NCBI GenBank assembly: GCA_937967375.1
Contig: CALCJF010000090.1
Span: 1 to 33,758 of the forward strand
Direction of reading: 5' to 3'
DNA length: 33,758 nt
Source: an uncultured Leucobacter sp.
GTDB taxonomy: Bacteria; Actinomycetota; Actinomycetes; Actinomycetales; Microbacteriaceae
Shown here: piece after piece, positions 1 to 8,269 of the stretch
How the letters are laid out: each line of letters starts with the position of its first letter
How positions within the stretch are numbered: the first letter of the stretch is position 1
Translations under genes and position numbers: made by a program
The notes under the pieces: model-generated
The model's database searches: none
What the model saw: only the letters and a program-made list of their open reading frames with translations
Told to the model about the DNA's origin: nothing

Positions 1-99
1 CGTGGCACCCCGGTATCCGCGGTGCTGAAAGAGCTCGAACGCGGCCTCTTGCAGCAGTTCCTGCGACGCCCGCTTGGGCCTGCCTGCTGTCGCGGCCAT
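1..99 (-). CDS. TetR-family transcriptional regulator, N-terminal fragment
   Basis: Only the first 33 codons are in the window; the rest lies beyond base 1. The visible protein begins MAATAGRPKRASQE and continues with LLQEAAFELFQHRGYRGAT, which is the start of a TetR DNA-binding domain: a basic lead-in, helix 1, and the F-x-x-x-G-Y-x-x-T turn that precedes the helix-turn-helix. The ATG is preceded on the minus strand by an AAAGGA ribosome-binding sequence. The gene is divergent from the ABC importer that starts at 181. A 19-bp palindrome lies between them, so by the usual TetR logic this protein probably represses itself and the importer. The ligand-binding domain is not visible, so the inducer cannot be guessed. 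Confidence 0.85.
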   Translation of the reverse strand, partial: MAATAGRPKRASQELLQEAAFELFQHRGYRGAT

Positions 100-144
100 G
101 CGGGATCCTTTCGTAACACGGTAAAGAAATTACAGAAACGCAAT

Positions 145-163
145 TATTAGACTGAGTCTAATA
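145..163. promoter_or_regulatory. Perfect 19-bp palindrome, probable TetR operator
   Basis: The sequence TATTAGACTGAGTCTAATA is a perfect inverted repeat around a single central G at 154. It sits in the 81-bp gap between the divergent tetR fragment and the ABC importer, just upstream of the AGGA ribosome-binding sequence (168-171) of the importer gene. Odd-length palindromes of 15-19 bp with an AT-rich edge are typical TetR-family operators. Which regulator binds it is inferred from the arrangement; exact promoter hexamers could not be assigned with confidence. Confidence 0.75.
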
Positions 164-180
164 TTATAGGATGAGTGCCC

Positions 181-1815
181 GTGAGTGAAACAAACACCAA
201 GAAGTTCAAGATCGCAGGCGCGATCCTCGCCGCCCTCGTGCTGCCCCTCGCGGCCTGCACCACTGCCCCGGGCCAGGCAGACGGCCCAGGCGAGACCCTC
301 GTGTACGCGACCGGCGATGCCGAGCCCGACTGCCTCGACCCGCACGTAGGCGGCAATTACCCCCAGGCGCTGCTCGCAACTCAGGTGCTCGAGTCGCTCG
401 TCTCGCTCGACAAAGATGGCAACATCGTGCCGTGGCTCGCAACCGAATGGACGGCGAGCGAAGACGGCCTGAGCTGGGACTTCACGCTCGACCCCAAGGC
501 GAAGTTCAGCGACGGCACCCCTGTCGATGCGGCCGCGATCAAGACCAATATCGAACACCTGCAGAACCCCGACACCGGCTCGTCGACCGGCTATCTCGCG
601 GTGCTGCAGATCGCCGAGGTTGAGGTCGTCAGCCCCGACGTCGCGCGTTTTCATCTGACCCGCCCCGATGCGGCACTGCTTGAGTCGCTCGCCCAGCCCT
701 GGGTGGCCATTCAGTCGCCCGCCGGCATCGAGCGCGGCACCGAGGCGAACTGCCTCGCCCCCATCGGCTCGGGCCCGTTCGTGGTGAGCGAGTGGACGAA
801 GCAGGATCGCATCGTGCTCGACCGCAACCCCGACTACGCGACTCCCCCGACCGGATTCGAGGTGGCCGCGGCAGACGCACCGAAGCAGCTCATCTGGCGC
901 TTCATTCCCGATGCCACCGCGCGCTTCGCCGCGCTGCAGAGCGGCGAAGTCGACATCATCGACAACCCCCTGCCCGAGCAGATCACCACGGCCGAGAGTG
1001 ACGCGCAGCTCGCGCACCTTGACGCGCCCCGACCCGGCGCGAGCAACCGACTCGAGCTGAATACCGCGCAGGCGCCCTTCAACGACAAGCTCGTGCGCGA
1101 GGCGTTTATCGCAGCGGCCGACGTGAACCCCGGTATCGAGACCCTCTTCGAGGGCACCACCGAGCGTTCGTACAGCGCACTGTCGAGCGTCGAACCGCTC
1201 GGCCTGCAGTCACCCGATGCCTACAAGACCGACCCCGAGCGTGCGAACGAGCTGCTCGACGAGGCCGGCTGGGGCGAGAAGAACGCCGACGGCATTCGCA
1301 TGAAAGACGGCAAGCCGCTCACCGTTCGCTTCCCGGTGACCGGCGCGCAGTCGACCCAGACCGAGCAGGCGCTCTTCGAGCAGATTCAGGCCTCGGCTCG
1401 CGAGGTCGGCTTCGACGTGCAGATCACGCTGCTCGACCTCGGCGCCTGGTACGGGGCGCTCGGTGCCCACGAGTACGAACTCGTGAGCGCTCCCTACACG
1501 AAGATCGGCCCCGACGTGCTGCGTTTCCTGTACCACAGCGATGCCACCGTGCCGGCTCCCAGCGGTTACTTCGCGAACCACTCGATGATCGCGAACCCTG
1601 AGCTCGACAAGCTGCTCGACGCGATCGGCAGCGAGCAGGATCCCGAGGCGCGCGCTGCAGCCGCCAAGGCCGCTCAGCAGTTCATCGCCGACGAGCAGAT
1701 CATTCTGCCGATCTACGACCAGCAGAACCACTTCCTGTACCGCGCAGATCTGCAGAACTTCGCGGCGCTGCCGACCGTGAGCACGCCGTGGCTCGGTCAG
1801 GTCGCCTCGGCTTGA
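181..1815 (+). CDS. ABC transporter substrate-binding lipoprotein, family 5 (peptide/nickel type)
   Basis: This is a secreted solute-binding protein of the SBP_bac_5 family, about 544 residues, the usual length. It carries a lipoprotein signal: basic KKFK, a hydrophobic stretch, and the lipobox L-A-A-C with Cys26 as the lipidation site. The mature part has the family features near its start (LDPH, then VLESLV and PWLATEW) and a late DVLRFLYHS segment. GTG at 181 is preferred because AGGA at 168-171 is 9 bases upstream; GTG at 175 is possible but too close. It is the first gene of a four-gene importer operon behind a TetR-type palindrome. Substrate is not determinable from sequence; oligopeptides, nickel or another small metal chelate are all possible. 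Confidence 0.9.
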   Translation: MSETNTKKFKIAGAILAALVLPLAACTTAPGQADGPGETLVYATGDAEPDCLDPHVGGNYPQALLATQVLESLVSLDKDGNIVPWLATEWTASEDGLSWDFTLDPKAKFSDGTPVDAAAIKTNIEHLQNPDTGSSTGYLAVLQIAEVEVVSPDVARFHLTRPDAALLESLAQPWVAIQSPAGIERGTEANCLAPIGSGPFVVSEWTKQDRIVLDRNPDYATPPTGFEVAAADAPKQLIWRFIPDATARFAALQSGEVDIIDNPLPEQITTAESDAQLAHLDAPRPGASNRLELNTAQAPFNDKLVREAFIAAADVNPGIETLFEGTTERSYSALSSVEPLGLQSPDAYKTDPERANELLDEAGWGEKNADGIRMKDGKPLTVRFPVTGAQSTQTEQALFEQIQASAREVGFDVQITLLDLGAWYGALGAHEYELVSAPYTKIGPDVLRFLYHSDATVPAPSGYFANHSMIANPELDKLLDAIGSEQDPEARAAAAKAAQQFIADEQIILPIYDQQNHFLYRADLQNFAALPTVSTPWLGQVASA

Positions 1816-2768
1816 CTCGGGCACGCACCGCGGTTTCGCGGGTGGCCGGTGCCGCGGCGGTGATGCTCATCGTCGCGACACTGGCCTTTGCTGCGCTGCA
1901 GCTCATTCCCGGCGACCCGGCAGAGGCTGCGCTCGGCGGCCCCGGCAGCCAGGCGAGCGCAGAGGCCCTCGCGGCCGCACGCGCCGAGTTCGGGCTCGAT
2001 CGCCCGATCCTCGTACAATATTTTGACTTCCTGTGGCGACTCGCGCGCGGCGACCTTGGCGTGTCGTATTCGCAAAGGATCCCGGTCGCACAGGTGCTGC
2101 AGCACGCCATCGGGCCGACATTGGCGCTTGCAGGGTTATCGCTCGCGATTGCGTGGCTCATCGCGCTGGTGAGCGTCTTCGTGGCGAGCGGCACCTCGCG
2201 GGCGGGCCGCGCGGTGACCTCGGCGCTCGACCTCGTCGCCGCAGCAATGCCGAACTTCTGGCTCGCGGGCCTGCTCGTGCTGCTGTTCACCAGCGTGCTC
2301 GGTTGGCTGCCCGCGGTCAGCACCGGAGGCTTCACCGGCATCATTCTGCCCGCGCTCGCCCTCGCGATCCCTACCGCGGGGTTCATAGCGCAGGTGTGCC
2401 GCGCCGGCGTTGACGTTGCCCGAGACGCTCCCTTCATCGAGAGCGCCCGAGCTCGCGGCGAGACCGAGGTCGGGGTGCGGCTGCGCCACATTCTTCGGCA
2501 CGGCATTGTGCCCGGTCTCAACATGACTGCGTGGACGCTCGGCTCTCTGCTCGGTGGGGCCGCCGTGATCGAGGTCATCTTCGCTCGGCCCGGCCTCGGC
2601 CGCACCCTTGTGAATGCGGTGACGGTGCGCGACATCCCCGTCGTACTCGGGGTCGTGCTGTTCGCAGCACTCGCCTATGTGGTGGTGACGCTCGTGACCG
2701 ACCTCACGATCGCGAAGGTCGACCCGCGCACCGAAGCCAAGTTGCAGCAGGTGATGGCGAATGGCTGA
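1788..2768 (+). CDS. ABC importer permease, DppB/OppB type
   Basis: This is the first inner-membrane permease of the family-5 importer, 326 residues, close to the usual size. It shows the DppB-type opening (one membrane helix followed by QLIPGDPAE), several further hydrophobic segments, and the EAA cytoplasmic loop (around ESARARGE...RHILRHGIVPG) that contacts the ATPase. The family-typical I-F-x-x-PGLG segment near the C-terminus is also present. The start is uncertain: GTG at 1788 overlaps the binding-protein gene by 28 bases, while TTG at 1812 would form a TTGA stop/start overlap and give 318 residues. Either choice keeps the first membrane helix. The next permease overlaps its end by 8 bases, indicating translational coupling. 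Confidence 0.9.
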   Translation: MARSGRLGLTRARTAVSRVAGAAAVMLIVATLAFAALQLIPGDPAEAALGGPGSQASAEALAAARAEFGLDRPILVQYFDFLWRLARGDLGVSYSQRIPVAQVLQHAIGPTLALAGLSLAIAWLIALVSVFVASGTSRAGRAVTSALDLVAAAMPNFWLAGLLVLLFTSVLGWLPAVSTGGFTGIILPALALAIPTAGFIAQVCRAGVDVARDAPFIESARARGETEVGVRLRHILRHGIVPGLNMTAWTLGSLLGGAAVIEVIFARPGLGRTLVNAVTVRDIPVVLGVVLFAALAYVVVTLVTDLTIAKVDPRTEAKLQQVMANG

Positions 2769-3612
2769 GGTCACAGGGCCCCAGCAGCGGGTTGTCAAGC
2801 GCGGCCTCGGCGCGCCCGGCTGGATCGCGCTCGCCTGCATCGCACTACTGGCACTCTGCGCGGTGGCCCCGGGCCTGCTGGCCCCTTTTGAACCACTCGC
2901 GATAGACCCGCGCGGGGCCTTCGCTCCCCCATCATTTGCCCACCCCTTCGGCACAGACGACTCGGGGCGTGACGTGCTGAGCCGGGTAGTCTTCGGCGCC
3001 CGAGACTCGCTCAGCATCGGCGTGACCGCAACCCTCGCCGGGCTCGCGGGCGGACTTGTGCTCGGCTCAGTCGCTGGCGGCAGCCGCGGTCGGGCTCTCG
3101 GCCCGCTGCGGTACGCTGGCGACCGCTTCATAGAGGCGCTCTTCGCGTTTCCGGGACTGCTGCTCGCGCTACTGCTCATTTCGGTCCGCGGGCCTGGCGT
3201 CGCCTCCGTCGTGATCGCGGTCGCGATCTCGACGGCCCCTGGCTACGCACGCATGGTGCGCGGCGGGGTACGACAGATGCTCGGCGCAGGATCGGTCGAG
3301 GCGGCCAGGCTGCAGGGCGACAGCGGGCCGCGCGTGTGGGGCACGCTCGTGCTGCCCGAAACCATGCGTCCGGTGCTCGTGCTCGCGACACTCGGCATCG
3401 GGCACGCCGTCATTCTTGCGGCAGCGCTCGGCTTTCTCGGTCTCGGCACGCCACCGCCCGCACCCGAATGGGGTGCGATGCTGAACGCCGGCCGCCCCTA
3501 CCTCACGAAGGCGTGGTGGCTCACGTTCTTTCCCGGCCTCGCGATACTCACGGTTGGCATCGCGTGCACCGTGCTCGGCCGCGCGCTGGAGCGACGGGGG
3601 CAAGCGCTATGA
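2761..3612 (+). CDS. ABC importer permease, DppC/OppC type
   Basis: This is the second permease of the importer, 283 residues. It has an N-terminal cytoplasmic tail and a first helix (IALACIALLALCAVAPGLLAP), then the DppC hallmark HPFGTDDSGRDVLSR, then further membrane helices and the EAA loop (SVEAARLQGD...LVLPETMRPV). The segment AALGFLGLGTPPPAPEWG is a conserved part of DppC-like permeases. It starts inside the end of the upstream permease and its TGA overlaps the ATPase start as ATGA, so the four genes look like one translationally coupled operon. It would pair with the upstream permease to form the translocation pore. Confidence 0.92.
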   Translation: MAEVTGPQQRVVKRGLGAPGWIALACIALLALCAVAPGLLAPFEPLAIDPRGAFAPPSFAHPFGTDDSGRDVLSRVVFGARDSLSIGVTATLAGLAGGLVLGSVAGGSRGRALGPLRYAGDRFIEALFAFPGLLLALLLISVRGPGVASVVIAVAISTAPGYARMVRGGVRQMLGAGSVEAARLQGDSGPRVWGTLVLPETMRPVLVLATLGIGHAVILAAALGFLGLGTPPPAPEWGAMLNAGRPYLTKAWWLTFFPGLAILTVGIACTVLGRALERRGQAL

Positions 3613-5234
3613 GGCCACTCACTCGCGACTCCACACGACCAAATCTAGGCTCGGTCCCGCTCGCGCGCATCGAACATCTCAGCGTCACCTTTCCAGGCCG
3701 CGAACGCCCCGCCGTCGACAATCTTTCGCTCGAAGTGCAGGCCGGTGAATGCGTGGCACTCGTGGGCGAGAGTGGCTCGGGCAAATCGCTCACCGCACGC
3801 GCACTGCTGGGGCTCGTACCCGCCGCTGCGTCGCTGAGAGGCACAGTCTTCATAGGCCAGGATCACGCACCACCCAGCGGCCACCCCTCGTGGACCGCGA
3901 TTCGCGGCGTGCGTGCCGCGCTGGTGCCGCAAGATGCGCTCGGCGGCCTCGACCCGCTACGACTCCTCGAGCACGAGGTCGGAGACGCCCTGCGTTTGCA
4001 CCGCATCGTGCCGCGCGGCGAGGCACGGCGGGTGCGCATCATCGACGCCCTCGCAGCAGCAGGCATGCCTGCACCCGAGCACCAGCTGCGCCGCCGTTCA
4101 GATGAGCTCTCGGGTGGGCTGCGCCAGCGCGCGCTCGTTGCCTCGGCGCTCATCGCCGAACCCGAGCTGATTGTCGCCGACGAGCCAACCACTGCGCTCG
4201 ACGCTGGGCACCGCGTGCGTGTGCTCGAAGAGCTACGCCGCAGGGTCGACTCCGGAGCAGGGGCGTTGCTCGTCAGCCACGACCTCGCAAGCGTGCGCGA
4301 TTTCGCCGACCGTGTGCTTGTCATGCAGGCCGGCCGCGTCATCGAGCAGGGCACACCGAGTGCAGTCTTCGCGTCACCGCAGCACCCGTTCACCCGCGAA
4401 CTCATTGCCGCGTCACCTCGCGGCAAGGTTCGCGGCAGCCGCCTGCTCGCCTCAGGATCCGCTACTGCTTCATCGACTGCCTCTTCACCGACGCTTTCTC
4501 CCGTGAGAAGCCCCCGCCTCGAACTACGCGGCATTGGCGCCGGTTTCGGGCAGGGCGCGACAGGAAAACTCGTACTACAAGGGGCCTCGCTTCAAGTGTT
4601 CCCCGGCGAGACCGTCGGTCTCGTCGGCGAGAGTGGCTCCGGTAAGACCACTCTCATTCGGGTCGCGCTCGGCCTGCACTCGCAGCACCAGGGTGAGGTG
4701 CTGATCGACGGAATCGATCGATCCTCTGCTGGTCGAAGAACCAGGCAACTCATGAGGCGACGCATCGCGCTTGTGCCGCAGGATCTGCTCGACTCGTTTC
4801 CGCGCGGCATCAGTGGTCAACGCTTGCTCGAAGACGCACTGCGTGCCGCCGCTGTGCTCAGAGGCGGCCGAAGGCAGCGGGCCACCGCGCTCGCCCAAGA
4901 GGTCGGCCTCGAGCCATCGCAACTCGTGCAGGCCGTCGCTACGCTCTCGGGCGGCCAGCGACAACGGCTCGCGATCGCGCGGGCACTCGCTCGCGAGCCT
5001 GAGCTACTGTTGCTCGACGAACCAGTGTCGGCACTCGACGTCACCGTGCAGGCGAGGGTGCTCGACCTGCTCGACGAACTGCAGAGGCGGCGCGGCACCG
5101 CGTATCTTTTCGTGTCGCACGATGCCGATGTCATCGCGCATATGAGCGACCGAGTGCTTCGCCTCGAAGGCGGGCGCATTGTGACAGAGGCCGCAGATGC
5201 AGCGACCGCTGACGACGCTGCAGCAGAACGGTAG
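3609..5234 (+). CDS. Fused double ATPase of the peptide/nickel-type ABC importer (DppD-DppF fusion)
   Basis: This 541-residue protein contains two complete ABC ATPase domains in one chain and would energise the adjacent permeases from the cytoplasmic side. Domain 1 has Walker A GESGSGKS (53-60), signature LSGGLRQR (167-174), Walker B ending D191-E192 and the H-loop His224. Domain 2 has Walker A GESGSGKT (340-347), signature LSGGQRQR (446-453), Walker B ending D470-E471 and His504. A low-complexity Ser/Thr/Ala linker (about 283-298) joins them. Both halves keep all catalytic residues, so both sites should hydrolyse ATP. The start ATG overlaps the upstream stop as ATGA; a longer in-frame extension upstream would lie inside the permease gene and was not used. 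Confidence 0.92.
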   Translation: MRPLTRDSTRPNLGSVPLARIEHLSVTFPGRERPAVDNLSLEVQAGECVALVGESGSGKSLTARALLGLVPAAASLRGTVFIGQDHAPPSGHPSWTAIRGVRAALVPQDALGGLDPLRLLEHEVGDALRLHRIVPRGEARRVRIIDALAAAGMPAPEHQLRRRSDELSGGLRQRALVASALIAEPELIVADEPTTALDAGHRVRVLEELRRRVDSGAGALLVSHDLASVRDFADRVLVMQAGRVIEQGTPSAVFASPQHPFTRELIAASPRGKVRGSRLLASGSATASSTASSPTLSPVRSPRLELRGIGAGFGQGATGKLVLQGASLQVFPGETVGLVGESGSGKTTLIRVALGLHSQHQGEVLIDGIDRSSAGRRTRQLMRRRIALVPQDLLDSFPRGISGQRLLEDALRAAAVLRGGRRQRATALAQEVGLEPSQLVQAVATLSGGQRQRLAIARALAREPELLLLDEPVSALDVTVQARVLDLLDELQRRRGTAYLFVSHDADVIAHMSDRVLRLEGGRIVTEAADAATADDAAAER

Positions 5235-5267
5235 ACTGGTTCGGCCCGCCACCCCGATAGGAGCTTC

Positions 5268-5903
5268 ATGTCGAACACCCCTGCCACCCAACTGGTGTGG
5301 ATCGACTGCGAAATGACCGGGCTCGACCCCGACCGCCACGGCCTCTGCGAGATCGCCGTCATTGTCACTGATTTCGACCTCACTCCCCTGCACCCTGGGT
5401 TCGAGCTGGTCATCAACCCGGGCCCCGAGGCGCTCGAACAGATGAACAGTTTTGTGCGGGGTATGCACGAGAAGTCGGGGCTGCTGCCGCGCATTGAAGA
5501 AGGCGTGACGGTAGAAGAGGCCGAGCGGCAGGTAATCGACTACCTCGCGCAGCACGTTACTGCGGGGCGACGCCCCCTCGTCGCGGGCAATACGATCGGC
5601 ATGGATCGCCGCTTCATCGCAAAGTACATGCCGACGCTCGAAGAAAAGCTGCACTATCGCAGCATCGACGTATCGACCATCAAAGAGCTGTCTCGGCAGT
5701 GGTTTCCGGCGGCATTCTTCGGCGCGCCTGCAAAACGCGGCGGCCACCGCGCGCTCGCAGATATCGCCGAGTCGATTCAAGAGCTCGCCTATTTTCGGGG
5801 CGCCGTGCTCGTCGCGCAGCCCGGACCCGACAAGCAGGCAAGCGAGCAGCTAGCCGACTCGGTGAGCGGCACCTACGCACCGTTCATCGACGGCACCGCA
5901 TAG
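5268..5903 (+). CDS. orn: Oligoribonuclease
   Basis: Orn is a 3'-5' exoribonuclease of the DEDDh superfamily that finishes RNA decay by cutting two- to five-base oligoribonucleotides, including the pGpG dinucleotide. The 211-residue protein opens with VWIDCEMTGLD, giving Asp13 and Glu15. The remaining metal and catalytic residues are Asp113 (in NTIGMDRRF), His160 and Asp165 (in GGHRALADIAESI). The length is slightly above the E. coli enzyme because of a short C-terminal tail. ATG at 5268 follows AGGAG at 5259-5263. It begins 33 bases after the ABC operon and may have its own promoter (a TAGACT hexamer overlaps the ATPase stop codon). The EamA transporter gene follows after 10 bases, so the two are probably co-transcribed. 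Confidence 0.96.
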   Translation: MSNTPATQLVWIDCEMTGLDPDRHGLCEIAVIVTDFDLTPLHPGFELVINPGPEALEQMNSFVRGMHEKSGLLPRIEEGVTVEEAERQVIDYLAQHVTAGRRPLVAGNTIGMDRRFIAKYMPTLEEKLHYRSIDVSTIKELSRQWFPAAFFGAPAKRGGHRALADIAESIQELAYFRGAVLVAQPGPDKQASEQLADSVSGTYAPFIDGTA

Positions 5904-5913
5904 CGCCGGCCCG

Positions 5914-6822
5914 GTGGTGACTGAAAAGGATCAGCGGAAACCAGCACGGTTCGGTCTCGGGGCGCACGAACTTGCCCTCGTTGGCGTTACCGCGCTGTGG
6001 GGCAGCACGTTTCTCATCATTCACACAGCGATGGACTTCGCCGGCCCGATGTTCTTCGTGGGCGTGCGCTTTCTCGTCGCGGGGATTGTTGCGGCAGCCA
6101 TATTCTGGCGTTGGCTACGCGGCATCACCTGGATCGAGCTCGGCGCCGGCCTTGCCATCGGCGCGTCCCTGATGCTCGGATATGGACTGCAAACGATCGG
6201 CCTGCAGAACATCTCGAGCAGCATGTCTGGGTTCATCACCGCCTTCTACGTGCCGCTCGTACCGCTCATGCAGTGGGCGTTTCTGCGCAAGCCACCGGGC
6301 AAGATGAGCTTCATCGGCGCCGGCCTCGCGTTCGCTGGCCTCATCGTGCTTGGCGGCCCAGGTGCGTCTGGCTTCAGCTTTGGTTTCGGCGAGTGGATCA
6401 CGGTCGCCGCCGCGGTTGCGTGCGCGGTCGAGGTCATTTTGATCAGTGCGTTCGCAAGTAAACGCGTTGAGTTCCGCAGGGTCACGGTGATTCAGCTGCT
6501 CGCGGCGAGTGGTTTTGCTTTTCTTGCGATGCCGCTGACCGGTGAAAGCGCACCCGCGGCCGACTGGCGGTGGCTCGTGCCGGCGGTGGCGCTCGGCGGC
6601 ATGAGCATGGTGATCCAGCTCACCATGAACTGGGCGCAGCGCCATGTCTCTGCGACGCGAGCCACCATCATTTACTCGGCCGAGCCTGTCTGGGCCGGAC
6701 TCATCGGCTGGATCGCGGGTGATCAGCTGCCGTGGTTTGCGCTCGTCGGTGCCGCGCTCATCGTATCGGGCGTGCTCGTGAGTGAGTTGAAGCTTGCACT
6801 AAAACCGCCCGATCCGTCTTAG
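5914..6822 (+). CDS. EamA-family (drug/metabolite superfamily) transporter
   Basis: This is a 302-residue inner-membrane protein with about ten predicted transmembrane helices arranged as two EamA repeats. The first repeat begins LALVGVTALWGSTFLIIHTAM, with the W-G-S/T-x-F motif typical of the family. The second contains the helix with WAQRHVSATRATIIYSAEPVWAGLIG, a segment well conserved in EamA exporters. Members export amino acids, nucleobases or other small metabolites, but specificity cannot be read from sequence. GTG at 5914 is followed directly by a second GTG at 5917; either could be used. It lies 10 bases after orn and reads in the same direction, so it is probably part of the orn transcript. 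Confidence 0.9.
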   Translation: MVTEKDQRKPARFGLGAHELALVGVTALWGSTFLIIHTAMDFAGPMFFVGVRFLVAGIVAAAIFWRWLRGITWIELGAGLAIGASLMLGYGLQTIGLQNISSSMSGFITAFYVPLVPLMQWAFLRKPPGKMSFIGAGLAFAGLIVLGGPGASGFSFGFGEWITVAAAVACAVEVILISAFASKRVEFRRVTVIQLLAASGFAFLAMPLTGESAPAADWRWLVPAVALGGMSMVIQLTMNWAQRHVSATRATIIYSAEPVWAGLIGWIAGDQLPWFALVGAALIVSGVLVSELKLALKPPDPS

Positions 6823-6938
6823 CAACGATCACGGGCGCAACCAAGGGCACGCTCACGGGCGCTGCGATTGATGCGGCCGTCGGTAGGTGGCAGGGCTTAC
6901 CGAGGCTCTGCCAAAGCTTCACAGTCACACGCAACAGA

Positions 6939-6967
6939 TAGGCTAGAGCGTTCGCAGCGACAGGAGA
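6939..6967 (+). promoter_or_regulatory. Candidate promoter -10 and ribosome-binding site for the MFS gene
   Basis: A TAGGCT hexamer at 6939-6944 fits an actinobacterial -10 element, with a possible start of transcription near 6951. AGGAGA at 6962-6967 lies five bases before the GTG start at 6973 and supports that start over upstream in-frame codons, which would fall within or before the promoter. No good -35 hexamer is seen at 17-18 bases. Confidence 0.4.
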
Positions 6968-6972
6968 CCTCC

Positions 6973-8205
6973 GTGCAGACCCTCACTTCGGCCAGGCGCC
7001 GTATGGCACTCTTCACGCTCGCACTCGGCGGTTTTGCGATCGGCGTGACCGAGTTCGCTTCGATGGGGGTGCTTCCGAACATTGCCGAGGATCTGCTGCC
7101 CGGGTTCGCCGAGCACCCCGCGCAGGGCATTTCAGACGCCGGCATGCTCATCACGCTGTACGCCCTCGGCGTTGTCATCGGTGCACCAGTCATCACCGCG
7201 CTGGCGGCGCGTGCATCGCAGACGACGCTCGTGCTCTGGCTGCTCGCCGCGTTCATCCTCGGCTCGCTCGCCTCGGCCGCCGCACCGACGTTTGAAACAC
7301 TCGCGATCGCGCGCCTCATCGCGGGCCTGCCCCACGCCACCTTTTTCGGCGCCTCGGCGTTGCTCGCGGGGAGGCTCATGGGCCCCGGCAACCAGGGCAA
7401 GGGCATCGCGATCGCAATGTCGGGCCTGCCCATCGCGAATATTCTCGGAGTGCCGCTCGCCACGTGGATTGGCCAGACTCTCGGTTGGCGCTGGGCCTAC
7501 GGCCTCGTCGCCGTGCTCTTCGCACTGACCCTCGCCCTCGCGCTCAAGTTTCTGCCGCGCGTGCAGGGCGACCGCACGCTCAGCCCGCTGCGCAGCATGG
7601 CGGGTTTCACCAACATTCGCATCTGGATCATGATCGCACTCGCCGCGATCGGCTTCGGCGGTTTCTTCGCCGTGTACTCTTACATCGCCGAGGTCGTCAC
7701 CAGGGTGACCGAGATGCCCGCGAGCGCGATTCCGTGGGTGCTCAGCGCCATCGGCGTTGGCATGACTATCGGAACTTTTTTCGGCGGCTGGGCAGCCGAC
7801 CGCAACACACCGCGCGCGATCCTCGTCGCCTTCGGCGCGCTCATTCTTTCGCTCATCAGCTATGTCTCGTTCGCGACTTCGCCCGTCGGGCTCATTGTCA
7901 CGGTGTTCGTCGTCGGTTTCTGGTTCTCGGCACTTACCCCTGCGGTGCAGACTCGCTTTATTCGCATGGCACGCGAGGCCGAACTCATGGGCTCGGCGAT
8001 GACGCACGCGGCCTTCAATATCGCGAACGCGCTCGGCGCATGGGTCGGCGGGCTCGTCATCGCCGCAGGCTGGGGCTACCTGGCCCCCGGAGTAGCGGGT
8101 ATTGCGCTCGCCGTGGCCGGCCTCTTGCTTGCGATCATGAGCATCGCCCTCACACGACGCGATCGACTTCGTGGCACCGACACGACCGGGCTTCGCATTC
8201 CGTAG
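6973..8205 (+). CDS. Major facilitator superfamily transporter (drug:H+ antiporter-like, AraJ/CmlA group)
   Basis: This is a 410-residue, twelve-helix MFS permease of the inner membrane. The first helix carries TLALGGFAIGVTEFASMGVLP, the T-E-F signature of the AraJ/CmlA/YdhP-like DHA1 subgroup. The helix 4-5 region holds the motif RLIAGLPHATFFGASALLAG. The loop GGWAADRNTPR after helix 8 is a second copy of the loop 2-3 type motif. Members are proton-driven exporters of sugars, drugs or amphipathic compounds; the substrate here is unknown. The GTG at 6973 is chosen because of the well-placed AGGAGA upstream; an in-frame extension to 6868 exists but lacks such a site. The gene stands alone, 150 bases after the EamA gene. 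Confidence 0.9.
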   Translation: MQTLTSARRRMALFTLALGGFAIGVTEFASMGVLPNIAEDLLPGFAEHPAQGISDAGMLITLYALGVVIGAPVITALAARASQTTLVLWLLAAFILGSLASAAAPTFETLAIARLIAGLPHATFFGASALLAGRLMGPGNQGKGIAIAMSGLPIANILGVPLATWIGQTLGWRWAYGLVAVLFALTLALALKFLPRVQGDRTLSPLRSMAGFTNIRIWIMIALAAIGFGGFFAVYSYIAEVVTRVTEMPASAIPWVLSAIGVGMTIGTFFGGWAADRNTPRAILVAFGALILSLISYVSFATSPVGLIVTVFVVGFWFSALTPAVQTRFIRMAREAELMGSAMTHAAFNIANALGAWVGGLVIAAGWGYLAPGVAGIALAVAGLLLAIMSIALTRRDRLRGTDTTGLRIP

Positions 8206-8253
8206 CACTCTGCCATACGGCGCAGCGGGGTGCGATCGGGTTTGCCGAGACCC

Positions 8254-8269
8254 TAGGCTGGTAGGCATG
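8254..8269 (+). promoter_or_regulatory. TAGGCT -10 element seven bases before ATG (candidate leaderless start)
   Basis: TAGGCT at 8254-8259 is followed by exactly seven bases and then the ATG of the homocysteine methyltransferase gene at 8267. If it is a -10 element, transcription would begin at or next to the A of the start codon. No Shine-Dalgarno sequence of normal spacing is present. The same spacing recurs before the gene at 16346. Confidence 0.4.

Noticed and set aside
2136..3179. Minus-strand open frame of 347 codons opposite the permease genes
   Set aside because: It overlaps two conserved permeases and its translation is a low-complexity shadow.
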